NCBI GenBank assembly: GCA_963710175.1
Contig: CAVPZC010000002.1
Span: forward strand, 620,001 to 684,000
Source: Phormidesmis sp963710175
Lineage (GTDB): Bacteria; Cyanobacteriota; Cyanobacteriia; Phormidesmidales; Phormidesmidaceae
Length of the DNA stretch: 64,000 bases
Direction: 5' to 3'
Positions 25,251 through 34,891 of this stretch are shown piece after piece; the stretch's first letter is position 1, and each line of letters begins with the position of its first letter. Under the pieces are notes generated by a model. It made no database searches, had not been told where the DNA came from, and saw nothing but the letters and a program-made list of their open reading frames with translations. The translations under genes were made by a program, and so were the position numbers.

Positions 25251-25928
25251 CTAAGGTTTCAGCGACTCATCGACCTGCTGATGGATAATGCTGCGGACAA
25301 GATTGAGGCGATCGCCTTCAAAAGTTTCCCAATCCAAACTTTTTAAGGTGACCTGCCGGATCATCCGGAAAATCAGTACCTGACCAAATAGCGTGAATGC
25401 TCGAATGGTGCATTCTGGATCGTCAGCTGGCCTGTTTAATATTTTGCCGATTAAGGTAGCGCAGGGGTCAATTGTTTTTTTAACCACTCTTTCGTTGAGA
25501 ATGTCAAAGACGGAGGAAGGCTCCATTAGCTCTCGAAAGATGAATTGCAGCCACAGTTTAGGTTTGTCTTTGACGATTAATGTAGCGATAAAAGCATCAA
25601 ATAGCTCGTGCGTGAGTTCTAGGGCCTGCTCTGTCGATAGCGCTGGGGTCTGGGTCTTGTGGTTAATTAGCGCGATCGCAGCGTCTATCTCTGGGTCATC
25701 AAGATGCGTGGCGATATGCTCAGCAACGGCATGATACAGCCCTTTTTTATTGTCAAAATAGTAGGGAATAGCCCCCAAATTCACACCTGCTTTTTCAACG
25801 ATGCTGCGCGTACTAGCCGCTTCGTAACCGTGCACCCCAAAAACTTCAATGCCAGCGTCTATTAGCCGCTGCCGGGCTTCTTCACCCCGCTGCTGACTAC
25901 TGGATTGAAGAGAATTAGATTTGTTCAC
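25251..25928 (-). CDS. TetR-family regulator, CecR-like
   Basis: 225 residues from a GTG at 25928. The helix-turn-helix is at 20-65 (ARQRLIDAGIEVFGVHGYE, then STRSIVEKAGVNLGAIPYYF). The C-terminal half, with TLFGQVLIFRMIRQV, resembles the DUF1956 ligand domain of CecR/YbiH, which in E. coli controls a HlyD-type adaptor and ABC exporter. Here it is the last gene of an RND efflux cluster (adaptor, pump, regulator, all on the minus strand), so autoregulated control of the cluster through the palindrome at 30860-30887 is a reasonable inference. The gap to the pump gene is 169 bases. Confidence 0.85.
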   Translation of the reverse strand: MNKSNSLQSSSQQRGEEARQRLIDAGIEVFGVHGYEAASTRSIVEKAGVNLGAIPYYFDNKKGLYHAVAEHIATHLDDPEIDAAIALINHKTQTPALSTEQALELTHELFDAFIATLIVKDKPKLWLQFIFRELMEPSSVFDILNERVVKKTIDPCATLIGKILNRPADDPECTIRAFTLFGQVLIFRMIRQVTLKSLDWETFEGDRLNLVRSIIHQQVDESLKP

Positions 25929-26097
25929 AGTTTGTATCGGTAATCTAAACGTGAGAAAAGGTTGCCATACAACCGCATTGTCTGCTGGTATTACCCATGA
26001 GGAAATACGCCGCTATGTAACCCATAGAAAGCATTATATAACGAAGCTACCATGAGCTAAAACAGCTGCCAGTCTTGAATTCTTACCATGACTATTG

Positions 26098-29000
26098 CTA
26101 TGCAGAAGGCAAGGCCTTGGTTGCTCGCTCTACTTTTGAGGTTTTACGGACGTGATCGCGCCTGTGCATCATCAGATAGGCCGCAGGGGTAAAGTACAGG
26201 GCGAGGAACGGAGAGCCACCGATGCCACCGGCGATCGCAATCGCCAACGGTCGCCAAAAAGCCCCACCGGAGATCAACAGCGGCGCAAAGCCCACCATTG
26301 TTGTGATAGTTGTTGTTAAAACATGACGAGTTGATCGCATCACCACATCTTGAATAGCTTTGCGATCGCCGCTACTGGCCGCTTCATTCTCATTGACAGC
26401 CGACAGCACAATAATGCTGCCGTTGATGGCAATACCGATCAGCCCCATAGTCCCGACAATCGCCATAAAGCCCAGCAGCGAGTCAAATACAAACAGTGAG
26501 AAAAACGCCATTCCCACCGAGCCAATCCCGACCGCCGCCACAATACCGGCTGAGCGAAAGCTGCGGAGCGACAGCACTAACGCTGCTCCCATCGCCACGA
26601 CCAGCAGGCCGACATAGCTTAACAGATCACCAGTGGCATCGCTGCTTTCAGCCTGCTCTCCGCCGATCTCAGTTGTGTAACCAGGCGACAGCTCAAAGCC
26701 TCTTTCATCCAGCGCCGCCTGAAAATCGTTCAACACCTTAGAAGGTAGCACCCCAGCGACAATGAAGCCCTGCACCGTATTCACCCTTTGTTCATTGCGC
26801 CGGGCAATTTGAGAGAGCTGCGGCACAATCTCAAATTCGCCTAAGGCTGATAGCGTCCGAAAATCGTTCTGCCCAGCCTGTCCGGACTGACTGGGCTGTA
26901 AGTTTAGAGAAGCAATCTCAGAGAGATCGCCCCGATTGCTGTTGGAAATTTGCACCCGTACAGGCAGGTTCTCCGTCGATTCCAGCACAGAACCGCCGAC
27001 TGCACCCTCTAGGGTGGCTTCCAACTGCTGAGCGACCTCTGTATTAGAGAGCCCTGCTAACTGTGCCTGCTCCTCATCTATTTGCAAGGCTAGCTTGGGC
27101 ACCGTAGCGGTAAGGTCATCCCGCACGTGCGTAACGTCGGGCACAGCTTCCAAAATTCCTCTGGCTTCAGCGCCCAGCTCTCGCAGCACGTCAATGTTGG
27201 GCCCATATATTCTCAGCTCTACAGGTGCGTCGAAAGGCGGCCCCTGTTCTAGCTGCCGTACGAGCACCCGCGCCCCTGGAAGTGCCTTGTCCATGTCTGT
27301 TTGAACTTCTTGAATAAGCGTTCTGACATCTGCTGCTGACGTTAGCTGAACCAGTGCCTGAGCGTAATAGGGAGAGTTTTCCCTGGCGCCGGTTAAATTG
27401 TAAAAGAACGTCGGCGCGCTTTCCCCTACAAACCACTGTGTTTCTTTGATTTGGTCGTAGCCCAAGAGGATGTCGCGAGCGCGCAGTATCTGTTTTTGGG
27501 AGTTTGCGATCGCACTCTCTTGCCCAAACTCAACCTCTATCTGAAACTGATCGCGATCTAACGAAGGGAAAAACTGATTTTCTAAGCTACCCGCCATCCC
27601 AAAGCCCACCGCTGGTAGCACCATGGTCAGAACCACCGCAAAAATAGGCTTTGCCGTTGCTCTCTCTAGTGTCCAGCGATAAAACCGACCCAGCCTTTCG
27701 GATGTAAAGCCATCATTCCACCAGGCACCAGGCTTCATTAATACCTGAAAACCGCGCTCGAAGATATTCTGAGACGTTTTCTGTTTTACCTTTTCAATAT
27801 CTGCATCGCTCCCCCCCAAGAACCTGCCCGTCAAAGCCGCAATCACCGTTAGAGAAAGCAGTAGCGACGAGCCAATAGACATGATTACCGTCAGCGCAAT
27901 AGACCCTACAAACTCTCCTGCGCCGCCGGGTAAAAGTGCGATCGGCAAAAACGTCAGCGCCGTTGTCAGCGTAGAAGCAAACAGCGGCCCTTTCAGGTAC
28001 TTCACCGTATCGACGACCGCTTTTTCAGTTCCCACGCCATGCTTCAGCTCTGCCTGAATCTCATCGACTGCCACAACAGCGTTATCGATTAGCAAACCCA
28101 GCGCAATAATCAATCCCGCAACAGACATTTGGTGAATGGGAATACCAAACGTACTCATCAGCCCCAGCACCGCGCAAATAGTCAGCGGTAGGGCAGTGCC
28201 TACCACCAGCGAAGACCGCCAGCCCATGCCAAAGAAAGTCACAACAACAACCAGTGCCGCCCCAAACATGAGGTTAGAGACAAGCGTGCTGAGCCGAGCG
28301 TCGACATATTCGCTTTGGTCAAAAATAATCTCTAATGAAATGCCGCCGGGTAGCTGCTTTTGAAACTCACCTATTTGCTGTCTAGCAGCCTCAGCCCACT
28401 GATCGATTCGCTGTCCGGGGCTCATCAGTACGCCATAGGCCACCGCTGGTCTGCCATTGACAATGGCCAAGTCACTCACAGGTTCTCTGACGCCGCGAGC
28501 GACCATAGCGACATCGCCGAGCCGGGTGAACTGTCCATTCCCTGAGCGAATCGGAATCTGACGAATTTGTTCTAAAGAATTTAGCTCGCTATCTACCTCA
28601 ATTGCTAAGGTCTCATTTGAGTTGCGCAGCTGCCCGGCGGTGACTTTGGCATCGCTCTGGCTCACTTGCTGCGCTAACTGCTGAGCGCTTAGCCCGACAC
28701 TCGCCAGATCGGTCGCATTGATTTCTACATTAATTTCTTCATCGGGAACGCCAAATTCTTCAGCTTCTTCCGTGCCCTCCACGCCGCGCAACTGAACTTC
28801 TAACTCTTCTCCGTAGCGCCGTAGGATGGCATAGTTGGGCTGATCGTCCATCGTCCACGTCAGCGCAGCAATCAGGGAGTAAGCGCGAGTTTGGCTCGCT
28901 TCTAACTCAGATTTAAAGGCGCCCTGTGGAAACAGTATGCTGGCATCTTCTAACTTGTCTCGGATCCGAGACCACACCGGCTCAGCATCTGTCACCGCAT

Positions 29001-29283
29001 CTTCTAGCTCAACGGCAACAGTCGAAAACCCAACCCTTGAGGTTGAGCTGATGGTTTTTACTTCCTCAATTTCTGAAACTTCAGACTCTACGACTTCTGT
29101 TACCAGCGCCTCTACCCGCTCTGCACTGGCACCTGGAAATAGCGTTTTAATAACAGCAACTCTCGCTATTTGCGTTGGATCTTCTTGTCGGGGCAAAGAT
29201 TGAAATGAGGCAAAGCCCCAGACTATGAGTATCACTATGGCAAGAATTAGCAGGCGAGTGTTCCGAAAAAAGGGTCGAACCAT
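26098..29283 (-). CDS. RND efflux pump permease (AcrB type)
   Basis: 1061 residues with the standard RND layout: a helix, a large periplasmic loop, six helices, a second large loop and five more helices. The proton-relay region is visible around GLIIALGLLIDNAVVAVDEI (two acidic residues in helix 4) with its partner lysine region later, and the family signature FMAIVGTMGLIGIAINGSII near the end of helix 10/11. Closest to the smaller-loop, MdtB/CusA-like or hydrophobe-amphiphile pumps; the exact substrate is unknown. It follows the adaptor gene by 64 bases and precedes the TetR gene. No outer-membrane channel is encoded here. Confidence 0.92.
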   Translation of the reverse strand: MVRPFFRNTRLLILAIVILIVWGFASFQSLPRQEDPTQIARVAVIKTLFPGASAERVEALVTEVVESEVSEIEEVKTISSTSRVGFSTVAVELEDAVTDAEPVWSRIRDKLEDASILFPQGAFKSELEASQTRAYSLIAALTWTMDDQPNYAILRRYGEELEVQLRGVEGTEEAEEFGVPDEEINVEINATDLASVGLSAQQLAQQVSQSDAKVTAGQLRNSNETLAIEVDSELNSLEQIRQIPIRSGNGQFTRLGDVAMVARGVREPVSDLAIVNGRPAVAYGVLMSPGQRIDQWAEAARQQIGEFQKQLPGGISLEIIFDQSEYVDARLSTLVSNLMFGAALVVVVTFFGMGWRSSLVVGTALPLTICAVLGLMSTFGIPIHQMSVAGLIIALGLLIDNAVVAVDEIQAELKHGVGTEKAVVDTVKYLKGPLFASTLTTALTFLPIALLPGGAGEFVGSIALTVIMSIGSSLLLSLTVIAALTGRFLGGSDADIEKVKQKTSQNIFERGFQVLMKPGAWWNDGFTSERLGRFYRWTLERATAKPIFAVVLTMVLPAVGFGMAGSLENQFFPSLDRDQFQIEVEFGQESAIANSQKQILRARDILLGYDQIKETQWFVGESAPTFFYNLTGARENSPYYAQALVQLTSAADVRTLIQEVQTDMDKALPGARVLVRQLEQGPPFDAPVELRIYGPNIDVLRELGAEARGILEAVPDVTHVRDDLTATVPKLALQIDEEQAQLAGLSNTEVAQQLEATLEGAVGGSVLESTENLPVRVQISNSNRGDLSEIASLNLQPSQSGQAGQNDFRTLSALGEFEIVPQLSQIARRNEQRVNTVQGFIVAGVLPSKVLNDFQAALDERGFELSPGYTTEIGGEQAESSDATGDLLSYVGLLVVAMGAALVLSLRSFRSAGIVAAVGIGSVGMAFFSLFVFDSLLGFMAIVGTMGLIGIAINGSIIVLSAVNENEAASSGDRKAIQDVVMRSTRHVLTTTITTMVGFAPLLISGGAFWRPLAIAIAGGIGGSPFLALYFTPAAYLMMHRRDHVRKTSKVERATKALPSA

Positions 29284-29347
29284 TGTTTTGAATGAGTGAT
29301 GACGTGATATTTACGAATGGAAGCTTCAAAAAAAGGACTCGGAAAAA

Positions 29348-30823
29348 CTATTCGGCAGAAATGGGACTCACGGCCTGACCTGGAACTAAGCGGTGGATTC
29401 CATTAGTGACTACCCGCTCTCCCCCTCTTAGCGTCCCCTGGACCAAAACACGAGTCTCTGAAGCAGCACCTTCACCAGCACTTTCTTGTTGAATAATCTC
29501 TACTGACCGCTGCTCGACGACAAAAGAGCTGTTGCCTGCGGACTCATTTTCACGATCTTCGTTGGGTTCTTCAACAAAAGACGATTCACTTTGTGACGCC
29601 CGATACTCAGAGGCTGGCACCAAAACGTAGCAAGTCCACAGCCCTCGAATGCCTTGGGTCAGTGCGCCTGTAGGCAGCCAAAACCCGTCGGCTTGAATAC
29701 TCTCTCCTATGGTCAGGCGCGCTGTTTGTCCGGGCTCAATCTCTCCGACCGCCGCCGCCTCTAGATCTAGCACTACCGTCTGAGTGCGCGTACTCTGATT
29801 GACCTCCGGCAAAATCGCCGTGACTTCAGCAGAGTAGGGCTGATTGTTTACTTGAATTGTCTCTATCTGGCCAATTTGTATTTGGTTGATAGCGTTTGCC
29901 GGAACCCCAATTCGCGCTTCTGGTGCGGCGGCTTCTACCAATTCCATGACAGATTGTCCTGTCGCGACCACTGTGCCCTCGTCTGCTTTGCGCTCAGCGA
30001 CGATGCTGTCAAAAGGTGCGGTAATAGTACTTTTTGAGATATTGACATCAATGTCTTTTAGCTGTGCGTCGAGCTGATTGACTGCTGCCTCTTGCGCGTT
30101 GACTTGCTCAAAGCGAGTGCCGTTGCGCAGCTCTTGTAAGCGGCTGCGGGCCTGGTCTAGCTTGGCCTGTAGTGAATTGGCACCGTAGGTAAATTCGTCT
30201 AGCTGTTCTCGGGCGATCGCCCCCCTCTCGTAAAGATACACTCGTCTTTGCGCCTGAGTTTCCTGCAAGATAAGCTGCTGCTCCAGATCTCGAACCGCCG
30301 CTTCAGCCTCTGCAATGTCCTCTGATCTAGCGCCGTTTTGCAGCTCAGTCAGCTGAGCGACGGCCTGGGCCTTTTGCGCTTCTACCTGAAGCCGCTGCGT
30401 TTCTAAATTGCGAATATCCAACCTCGCCAACGTTTCACCAGCGCGAACTCGCTGACCCTCATCTGCCATAATCTCAACCAGCTCACCCCCTCGTTCAAAG
30501 CCCAGCTCGCTGCTGCGAATCGCCACAATCTCTCCGGTGTAGGTACGAGGTACCTGATAAGACGAAACTCTCTCTGCTGCTGTTGTCTCCACAGGCAATA
30601 CCGCACTTTGTTCGGTCGCTGTCTTTGAGGGTGTACCGGCGATGGACTGATAGCCAGCGATTCCTCCCGCTGCCAGCAGCAGTCCTGCTGCCCCTAGCAA
30701 GCCGTATCGAACCCAGCCTGGCTGACGCTGCAAAGCTTTCGGCCACTGCCTTGGCCCTGAGACTGAACCAGCATCTGCGGAATCAGTCGGGAAGCTTTGC
30801 GGATGGATGTGTTCAGAGTTCAT
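29348..30823 (-). CDS. RND efflux adaptor (membrane fusion protein)
   Basis: Start taken at the ATG at 30823 (MNSEHIHPQSFPTDSADAG); the frame runs to a TTG at 30871 that lies inside the operator palindrome. One N-terminal helix (VRYGLLGAAGLLLAAGGIAG) anchors the protein; the barrel-sandwich half-motif TYTGEIVAIRSSELGFERGG, a long alpha-helical hairpin (about 140-260) and the second half VVAERKADEGTVVATGQSV follow. A Ser/Glu/Asn-rich insertion near residue 435 (around NEDRENES) is unusual and looks like a loop expansion. Works with the AcrB-type pump to export small molecules. First gene of the cluster. Confidence 0.9.
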   Translation of the reverse strand: MNSEHIHPQSFPTDSADAGSVSGPRQWPKALQRQPGWVRYGLLGAAGLLLAAGGIAGYQSIAGTPSKTATEQSAVLPVETTAAERVSSYQVPRTYTGEIVAIRSSELGFERGGELVEIMADEGQRVRAGETLARLDIRNLETQRLQVEAQKAQAVAQLTELQNGARSEDIAEAEAAVRDLEQQLILQETQAQRRVYLYERGAIAREQLDEFTYGANSLQAKLDQARSRLQELRNGTRFEQVNAQEAAVNQLDAQLKDIDVNISKSTITAPFDSIVAERKADEGTVVATGQSVMELVEAAAPEARIGVPANAINQIQIGQIETIQVNNQPYSAEVTAILPEVNQSTRTQTVVLDLEAAAVGEIEPGQTARLTIGESIQADGFWLPTGALTQGIRGLWTCYVLVPASEYRASQSESSFVEEPNEDRENESAGNSSFVVEQRSVEIIQQESAGEGAASETRVLVQGTLRGGERVVTNGIHRLVPGQAVSPISAE

Positions 30824-30859
30824 AGCGGTCACCAGAGGGCCAGAATCAGCCAAGACGAA

Positions 30860-30887
30860 GTAATAAATCAATCGATTGACTTATTAC
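30860..30887. promoter_or_regulatory. 28-base palindrome, probable TetR operator
   Basis: The left half GTAATAAATCAATC and the right half (reverse complement GTAATAAGTCAATC) match at 13 of 14 positions around a central CG. It lies 37-64 bases upstream of the adaptor start, where the cluster promoter should be, and has the size of a TetR-type operator. Confidence 0.65.
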
Positions 30888-31030
30888 AGCGCACAAACAG
30901 ATAGAACGCAACCTGCGCTTAAGGGCAGGCGACCGCTCAAGCGCAGGCGACTGATTGCGTTAACTGCGGATACGGCAAATCAGCTGACGCGATGGTTTGC
31001 TAGCGTTTCATCAAAGATTGTCTGCCAGAT

Positions 31031-32872
31031 CTATTCGATATCTGTTGTGAAGGGCAGCCGCATATAGATGTTGTTAGGGTCGTTCAAGGTCTCTAGTAGC
31101 GTGAATTCCTGGCGTATTTTGAGGAGCTGATCGGTCAGCGGATCTTTGTTCCAAGGCAGGCGAGCGGCGATTTCTGTGCCAAACAAGCTATTTATTAGCT
31201 GCTCTTCTAGAGAGGGCAGTTCAGGAAGTTCGCTGACCTGATAGTCTTCGATTTCCGCTGTTTTAGCGGCCAGGGCGATCGCCGCTTCTAGTCCGCCCAA
31301 TTCATCTACCAGGTTTGCTGCGATCGCATCTTCCCCCGTCCAAACCCGGCCCTGCGCCACCTGGCTTACCCGCGCCTTAGAAATGTCACGACCGTCAGCA
31401 ACAATTCCCATAAAACGGTCGTACAGCGTATCTACATAGCTCTGCTGAATTTTGAGCTCGGCCTCAGTCTGGGGGCGAGAGATGGTTTCCATATCGGCAA
31501 ACTGAGCGGTCTTCACAACATCCCAGGTGATACCATTCTCATTGGCAATTTCCTGAAAATTTAGCAGCAGTCCAAAGACCCCGATCGAACCGGTAATGGT
31601 TGTAGGTGAGGCCAAAATTTTGGTTCCTGGCGCTGAGATCATGTATCCGCCCGAGGCGGCGTAGTCTCCCATTGAAATGACTGTCGGCTTGGCTTCAGCC
31701 AGCAGCTTCATCTCATGGGCGATCACTTCAGAGGCGACTGCGCTACCGCCAGGGCTGTTGACCCGCAGCACGACGGCCTTGATATCCTTATCCCGGCGTA
31801 CGCCTCGCAGCGTAGCAGCTAGCCCTTCGGAAGTGATAGAGCCTGGCGTAACTTCATCGCCAATCACAATCTCGCCTGCTGCGTAGACGACCGCCACGGT
31901 ATCGTCAGCGCTAGCGCGGGTTTTTTGGCGATCGCCCGCTACTATCTGAGCGTAGTCGGCTAGAGAAGTCTGGGGGAAAACGTCCTCATCTTCGTCCGTA
32001 TAGGCCTCTGTATCGACCGCTTCGGTCTCAGTGCCAGTCAGCGTTTTGAGCTCTGTTAGAACGTCGTCATAGAACCCTAGCTGATCGACCAGGCCAGTTG
32101 AAAGCGCCTGGTCAGACTGGATTAGCCCGCCCTGGTCAGCCAGTGTTTGCAGTTGCTCGGGCGTTACGGTGCGATCGCCCGCCACCGTCTGTAAAAAATC
32201 TTTCCACAAGTCCCCAATTAGCGCCTCAGTCTGCTGCTTGGCTTCTGGGCTACTGCTGGAGCGGATAAAGGGCTCTACTGCCGACTTATAGCGGCCCACC
32301 CGCAGCACCTGCACACCAATCCCGTACTTTTGTAGCGCATTGGCCAAAAACTGAGTCTCAGAGCGAAACCCGTTAATTTCCATCGTGCCTACCGGGGCCA
32401 GCACCAAATGGTCAGCAACCGATGTGATGTAATAGTCCTGCTCCCTAAACCCGGTGTTGTAAGCCCAGATGGGTTTACCTGACTCTTTAAAGTCGCTCAG
32501 GGCCTGACGGACTTCTTTGAGCGTGGCCAGGCCTTCGCCGGGCGTTCCCTTGAGGTAAATGCCCGAAATTTTGTCATCGTCAGCGGCAGCAGTGATCGCC
32601 GCCAGCGCACTATAGAGCGACACAGCGCGATCGCCCCCATACGGTTCAAACAGTGCCCCGACATTTGAAGGCACCCCATCGACAATATCGGTGGACAGGT
32701 CAAACACCAGTACTGACCTGTCTTCAAGCTCTATTTCCGGCTCAGCTCGGCCAGAAGACAGCAGCACTCCTACCAGGCCAAAAGCCCCTAGCCCCAACAG
32801 CAGCAGCAGGCTAAACAGCCCCACTAAAGTACCTACCGCACTCGCAGCCGCAACTTTAAAGAAATCTCGCAT
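31031..32872 (-). CDS. sppA: Signal peptide peptidase SppA, 67-kDa type
   Basis: 613 residues: an N-terminal anchor (SAVGTLVGLFSLLLLLGLGAFGLVGVL) and two tandem SppA repeats. The catalytic lysine lies in RVGRYKSAVEPFIRSSSS and the serine in VISMGDYAASGGYMISAPG, as in the E. coli type. It degrades signal peptides and, in cyanobacteria, is known to affect phycobilisome and light acclimation. The length is that of the long, double-domain form. It follows a 160-base gap from the RND adaptor region. Confidence 0.92.
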   Translation of the reverse strand: MRDFFKVAAASAVGTLVGLFSLLLLLGLGAFGLVGVLLSSGRAEPEIELEDRSVLVFDLSTDIVDGVPSNVGALFEPYGGDRAVSLYSALAAITAAADDDKISGIYLKGTPGEGLATLKEVRQALSDFKESGKPIWAYNTGFREQDYYITSVADHLVLAPVGTMEINGFRSETQFLANALQKYGIGVQVLRVGRYKSAVEPFIRSSSSPEAKQQTEALIGDLWKDFLQTVAGDRTVTPEQLQTLADQGGLIQSDQALSTGLVDQLGFYDDVLTELKTLTGTETEAVDTEAYTDEDEDVFPQTSLADYAQIVAGDRQKTRASADDTVAVVYAAGEIVIGDEVTPGSITSEGLAATLRGVRRDKDIKAVVLRVNSPGGSAVASEVIAHEMKLLAEAKPTVISMGDYAASGGYMISAPGTKILASPTTITGSIGVFGLLLNFQEIANENGITWDVVKTAQFADMETISRPQTEAELKIQQSYVDTLYDRFMGIVADGRDISKARVSQVAQGRVWTGEDAIAANLVDELGGLEAAIALAAKTAEIEDYQVSELPELPSLEEQLINSLFGTEIAARLPWNKDPLTDQLLKIRQEFTLLETLNDPNNIYMRLPFTTDIE

Positions 32873-32998
32873 GGGTTTTGTTTTGCGTCTGTATGAAGAC
32901 GAATGAAGACGGGTTCTGACTAAAATCTAGCTCAATCATCTAACTCAATCTAAGGTAGCGCTCCAGCAGCCAGACTGTATTGCCCTGGGCCAGCCGCC

Positions 32999-34141
32999 TT
33001 AAATAGGCTGGATAATTCCATCCTGGCGCAGGTCAGCTAACGATGCACAGCCCGTACAAAATAAAACGGTTACTATCTCGGCAACCAGCGCCTCACATAA
33101 TTCAGCGATCGCCGCCTCCGACTGATTCGCCGCCTGTAAAAATGGTAGCGCTAGCCCTGCCAAATCCGCCCCTAGCGCCAGCGCCTTGGCCGCCTCCAGA
33201 CCATTGCGCAAGCCCCCCGAGGCAATCAGCGGCACCGCCGTCTCCCGCCCAGACGGGCTAGAAGATAAGCCAGAAGACGGGATAGACAGCGCCCGAATGC
33301 CGGTAATGCACTCCGCTGTAGGAATTCCCCAATCGGCAAAGGTGTTGCCCAACCGCCGCTGCCGGGCATCTTTGGCCCGCTCGCTCTCCACGCGCGCCCA
33401 AGAGGTGCCGCCTGCCCCCGCTACGTCAATGGCCGCTACCCCGCTGGCCATCAGCCGCTGTGCCATCGCTGCCGAAATGCCGTTACCGACTTCTTTGGCG
33501 ATAACCGGCACTGGCAGCGCTTTGACCAGCTGCTCAATTTTGGCAAAAAGACCCTTAAAGTTGACATCGCCATTGGTCTGTACAGCCTCTTGCAGCGGAT
33601 TTAGATGCAAAATCAGAGCGTCAGCTTCTAGCCAATCGACTGCCTTTTGGCACTGTGACAGCCCGTAGTCATAGTTCAGCTGCACTGCGCCCAGGTTGGC
33701 AAATATGAGCGCGTCGGGCGCATACTGCCGCACCGAAAATGTCGCGCTCAGGTCGGGGTTTTCTACCGCCACCCGCTGAGAGCCTACGCCCATAGCTAGG
33801 CCGTAGCGCTGGGCTGTTTTCGCCAGTCGCTGGTTGATCATCCGGGCCTGCTCGGTGCCGCCGGTCATCGAAGAAATTAGCAGCGGTGTGGCTACTGCCT
33901 TGCCTAGAAAGGTGGTTGAAATATCGATATCGCTGCGGTTGAGCTCTGGCAGACAGCAGTGCGTAAACCGGTAGCGCTCCAGACCGTTGGTAATGCGGTG
34001 ACTCTGGACGTCTTCTTCCAGACAAACGCGCAGATGGTCTGCTTTTCGGGTTTGGGTATCGAAGGCGCTGCTGTTCACTGAGTCATTCACTGAGGTGTTC
34101 ACTGGCGCAGAAGGGGAAGAACTCAAAGCTAGATTTCTCAC
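32999..34141 (-). CDS. fni: Type 2 isopentenyl-diphosphate isomerase
   Basis: 380 residues of the FMN- and NADPH-dependent Idi-2 family. Marks: TQTRKADHLRVCLEEDVQ, SSMTGGTEQARMINQRLAK, GLAMGVGSQRVAVENP, LHLNPLQEAVQTNGD (the substrate- and FMN-contact region), KEVGNGIS and DVAGAGGTSWARVE. It interconverts IPP and DMAPP, the precursors of carotenoids, phytol and quinones; cyanobacteria use this type instead of Idi-1. The N-terminal 30 residues are Ser/Asn-rich, and the real start may be at an internal codon. About 80 bases from pyrR. Confidence 0.95.
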   Translation of the reverse strand: MRNLALSSSPSAPVNTSVNDSVNSSAFDTQTRKADHLRVCLEEDVQSHRITNGLERYRFTHCCLPELNRSDIDISTTFLGKAVATPLLISSMTGGTEQARMINQRLAKTAQRYGLAMGVGSQRVAVENPDLSATFSVRQYAPDALIFANLGAVQLNYDYGLSQCQKAVDWLEADALILHLNPLQEAVQTNGDVNFKGLFAKIEQLVKALPVPVIAKEVGNGISAAMAQRLMASGVAAIDVAGAGGTSWARVESERAKDARQRRLGNTFADWGIPTAECITGIRALSIPSSGLSSSPSGRETAVPLIASGGLRNGLEAAKALALGADLAGLALPFLQAANQSEAAIAELCEALVAEIVTVLFCTGCASLADLRQDGIIQPI

Positions 34142-34222
34142 GAGCGCGTTAGCAGATGCTTAAATCTACCGCAATCGCAGGGCCTGTTTGGAAGCGATCG
34201 CACATATCGTAAGGTAGGCCCT

Positions 34223-34762
34223 TTAAGCGGACTGAGTCAGCTCTACGCTATCTCGGCTGTCGGTGGCCGAGAGAAATACTCGCACCGACTCATCGCTGGC
34301 GGTGGGCAGCTGTTTGCCAACAAAGTCTGGATGTACAGGCACCTGACGATGCCCCCGGTCGATTAAAACGGCCAGCCGAATGATGTCAGGCCGGCCATAG
34401 TCATGAACGGCGTTGAGCGCCGCGCGTACCGTCCGACCGCTGTAGATAACGTCGTCTACCAGGACAACGCTTTTACCCGATAAGTCAAAGGGAATTTCGG
34501 TTTTGGCGGGGGTGCGAGCGCCGATTTGGTCTAGGTCGTCGCGGTAGAAGGTGATATCTAAGGCGCCGGTAGGTACCGCGATCTTCTCTAGCCGCTGGAT
34601 CTGTTCTGTGATCGCTTCAGCCAAAGGGACCCCTCGGGTGCGAATACCCAACAGCACCAGGTGATTCAAATCATCGGTGCGCTCAACAATCTCTGAGGCC
34701 AGTCGGTTAAGCGTGCGGCGAATCTCGTCAGCCGAGAGAATATTGACAATTTTTTCAGCCAT
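34223..34762 (-). CDS. pyrR: PyrR bifunctional regulator/uracil phosphoribosyltransferase
   Basis: 179 residues with the type I phosphoribosyltransferase fold: the PRPP loop VVLVDDVIYSGRTVRAAL is clear, and IRTRGVPLAEAIT and DITFYRDDL are family marks. In Firmicutes PyrR attenuates the pyr operon by binding mRNA; in cyanobacteria it may act mainly as an uracil phosphoribosyltransferase, since no pyr genes or attenuator are adjacent. The protein is full length. It precedes fni in the same direction. Confidence 0.93.
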   Translation of the reverse strand: MAEKIVNILSADEIRRTLNRLASEIVERTDDLNHLVLLGIRTRGVPLAEAITEQIQRLEKIAVPTGALDITFYRDDLDQIGARTPAKTEIPFDLSGKSVVLVDDVIYSGRTVRAALNAVHDYGRPDIIRLAVLIDRGHRQVPVHPDFVGKQLPTASDESVRVFLSATDSRDSVELTQSA

Positions 34763-34891
34763 CGGGTTAACCAGCGCGTCATGGACATTAGCAAGAGATT
34801 AAGAATTATCGCTCAAACGCGCCCAGAAAAGCTGTGTTTTCAGGCGCATTGATGGCCTTTGTAAAGCGAAAGCCGGAGCAAATGAACCGTC

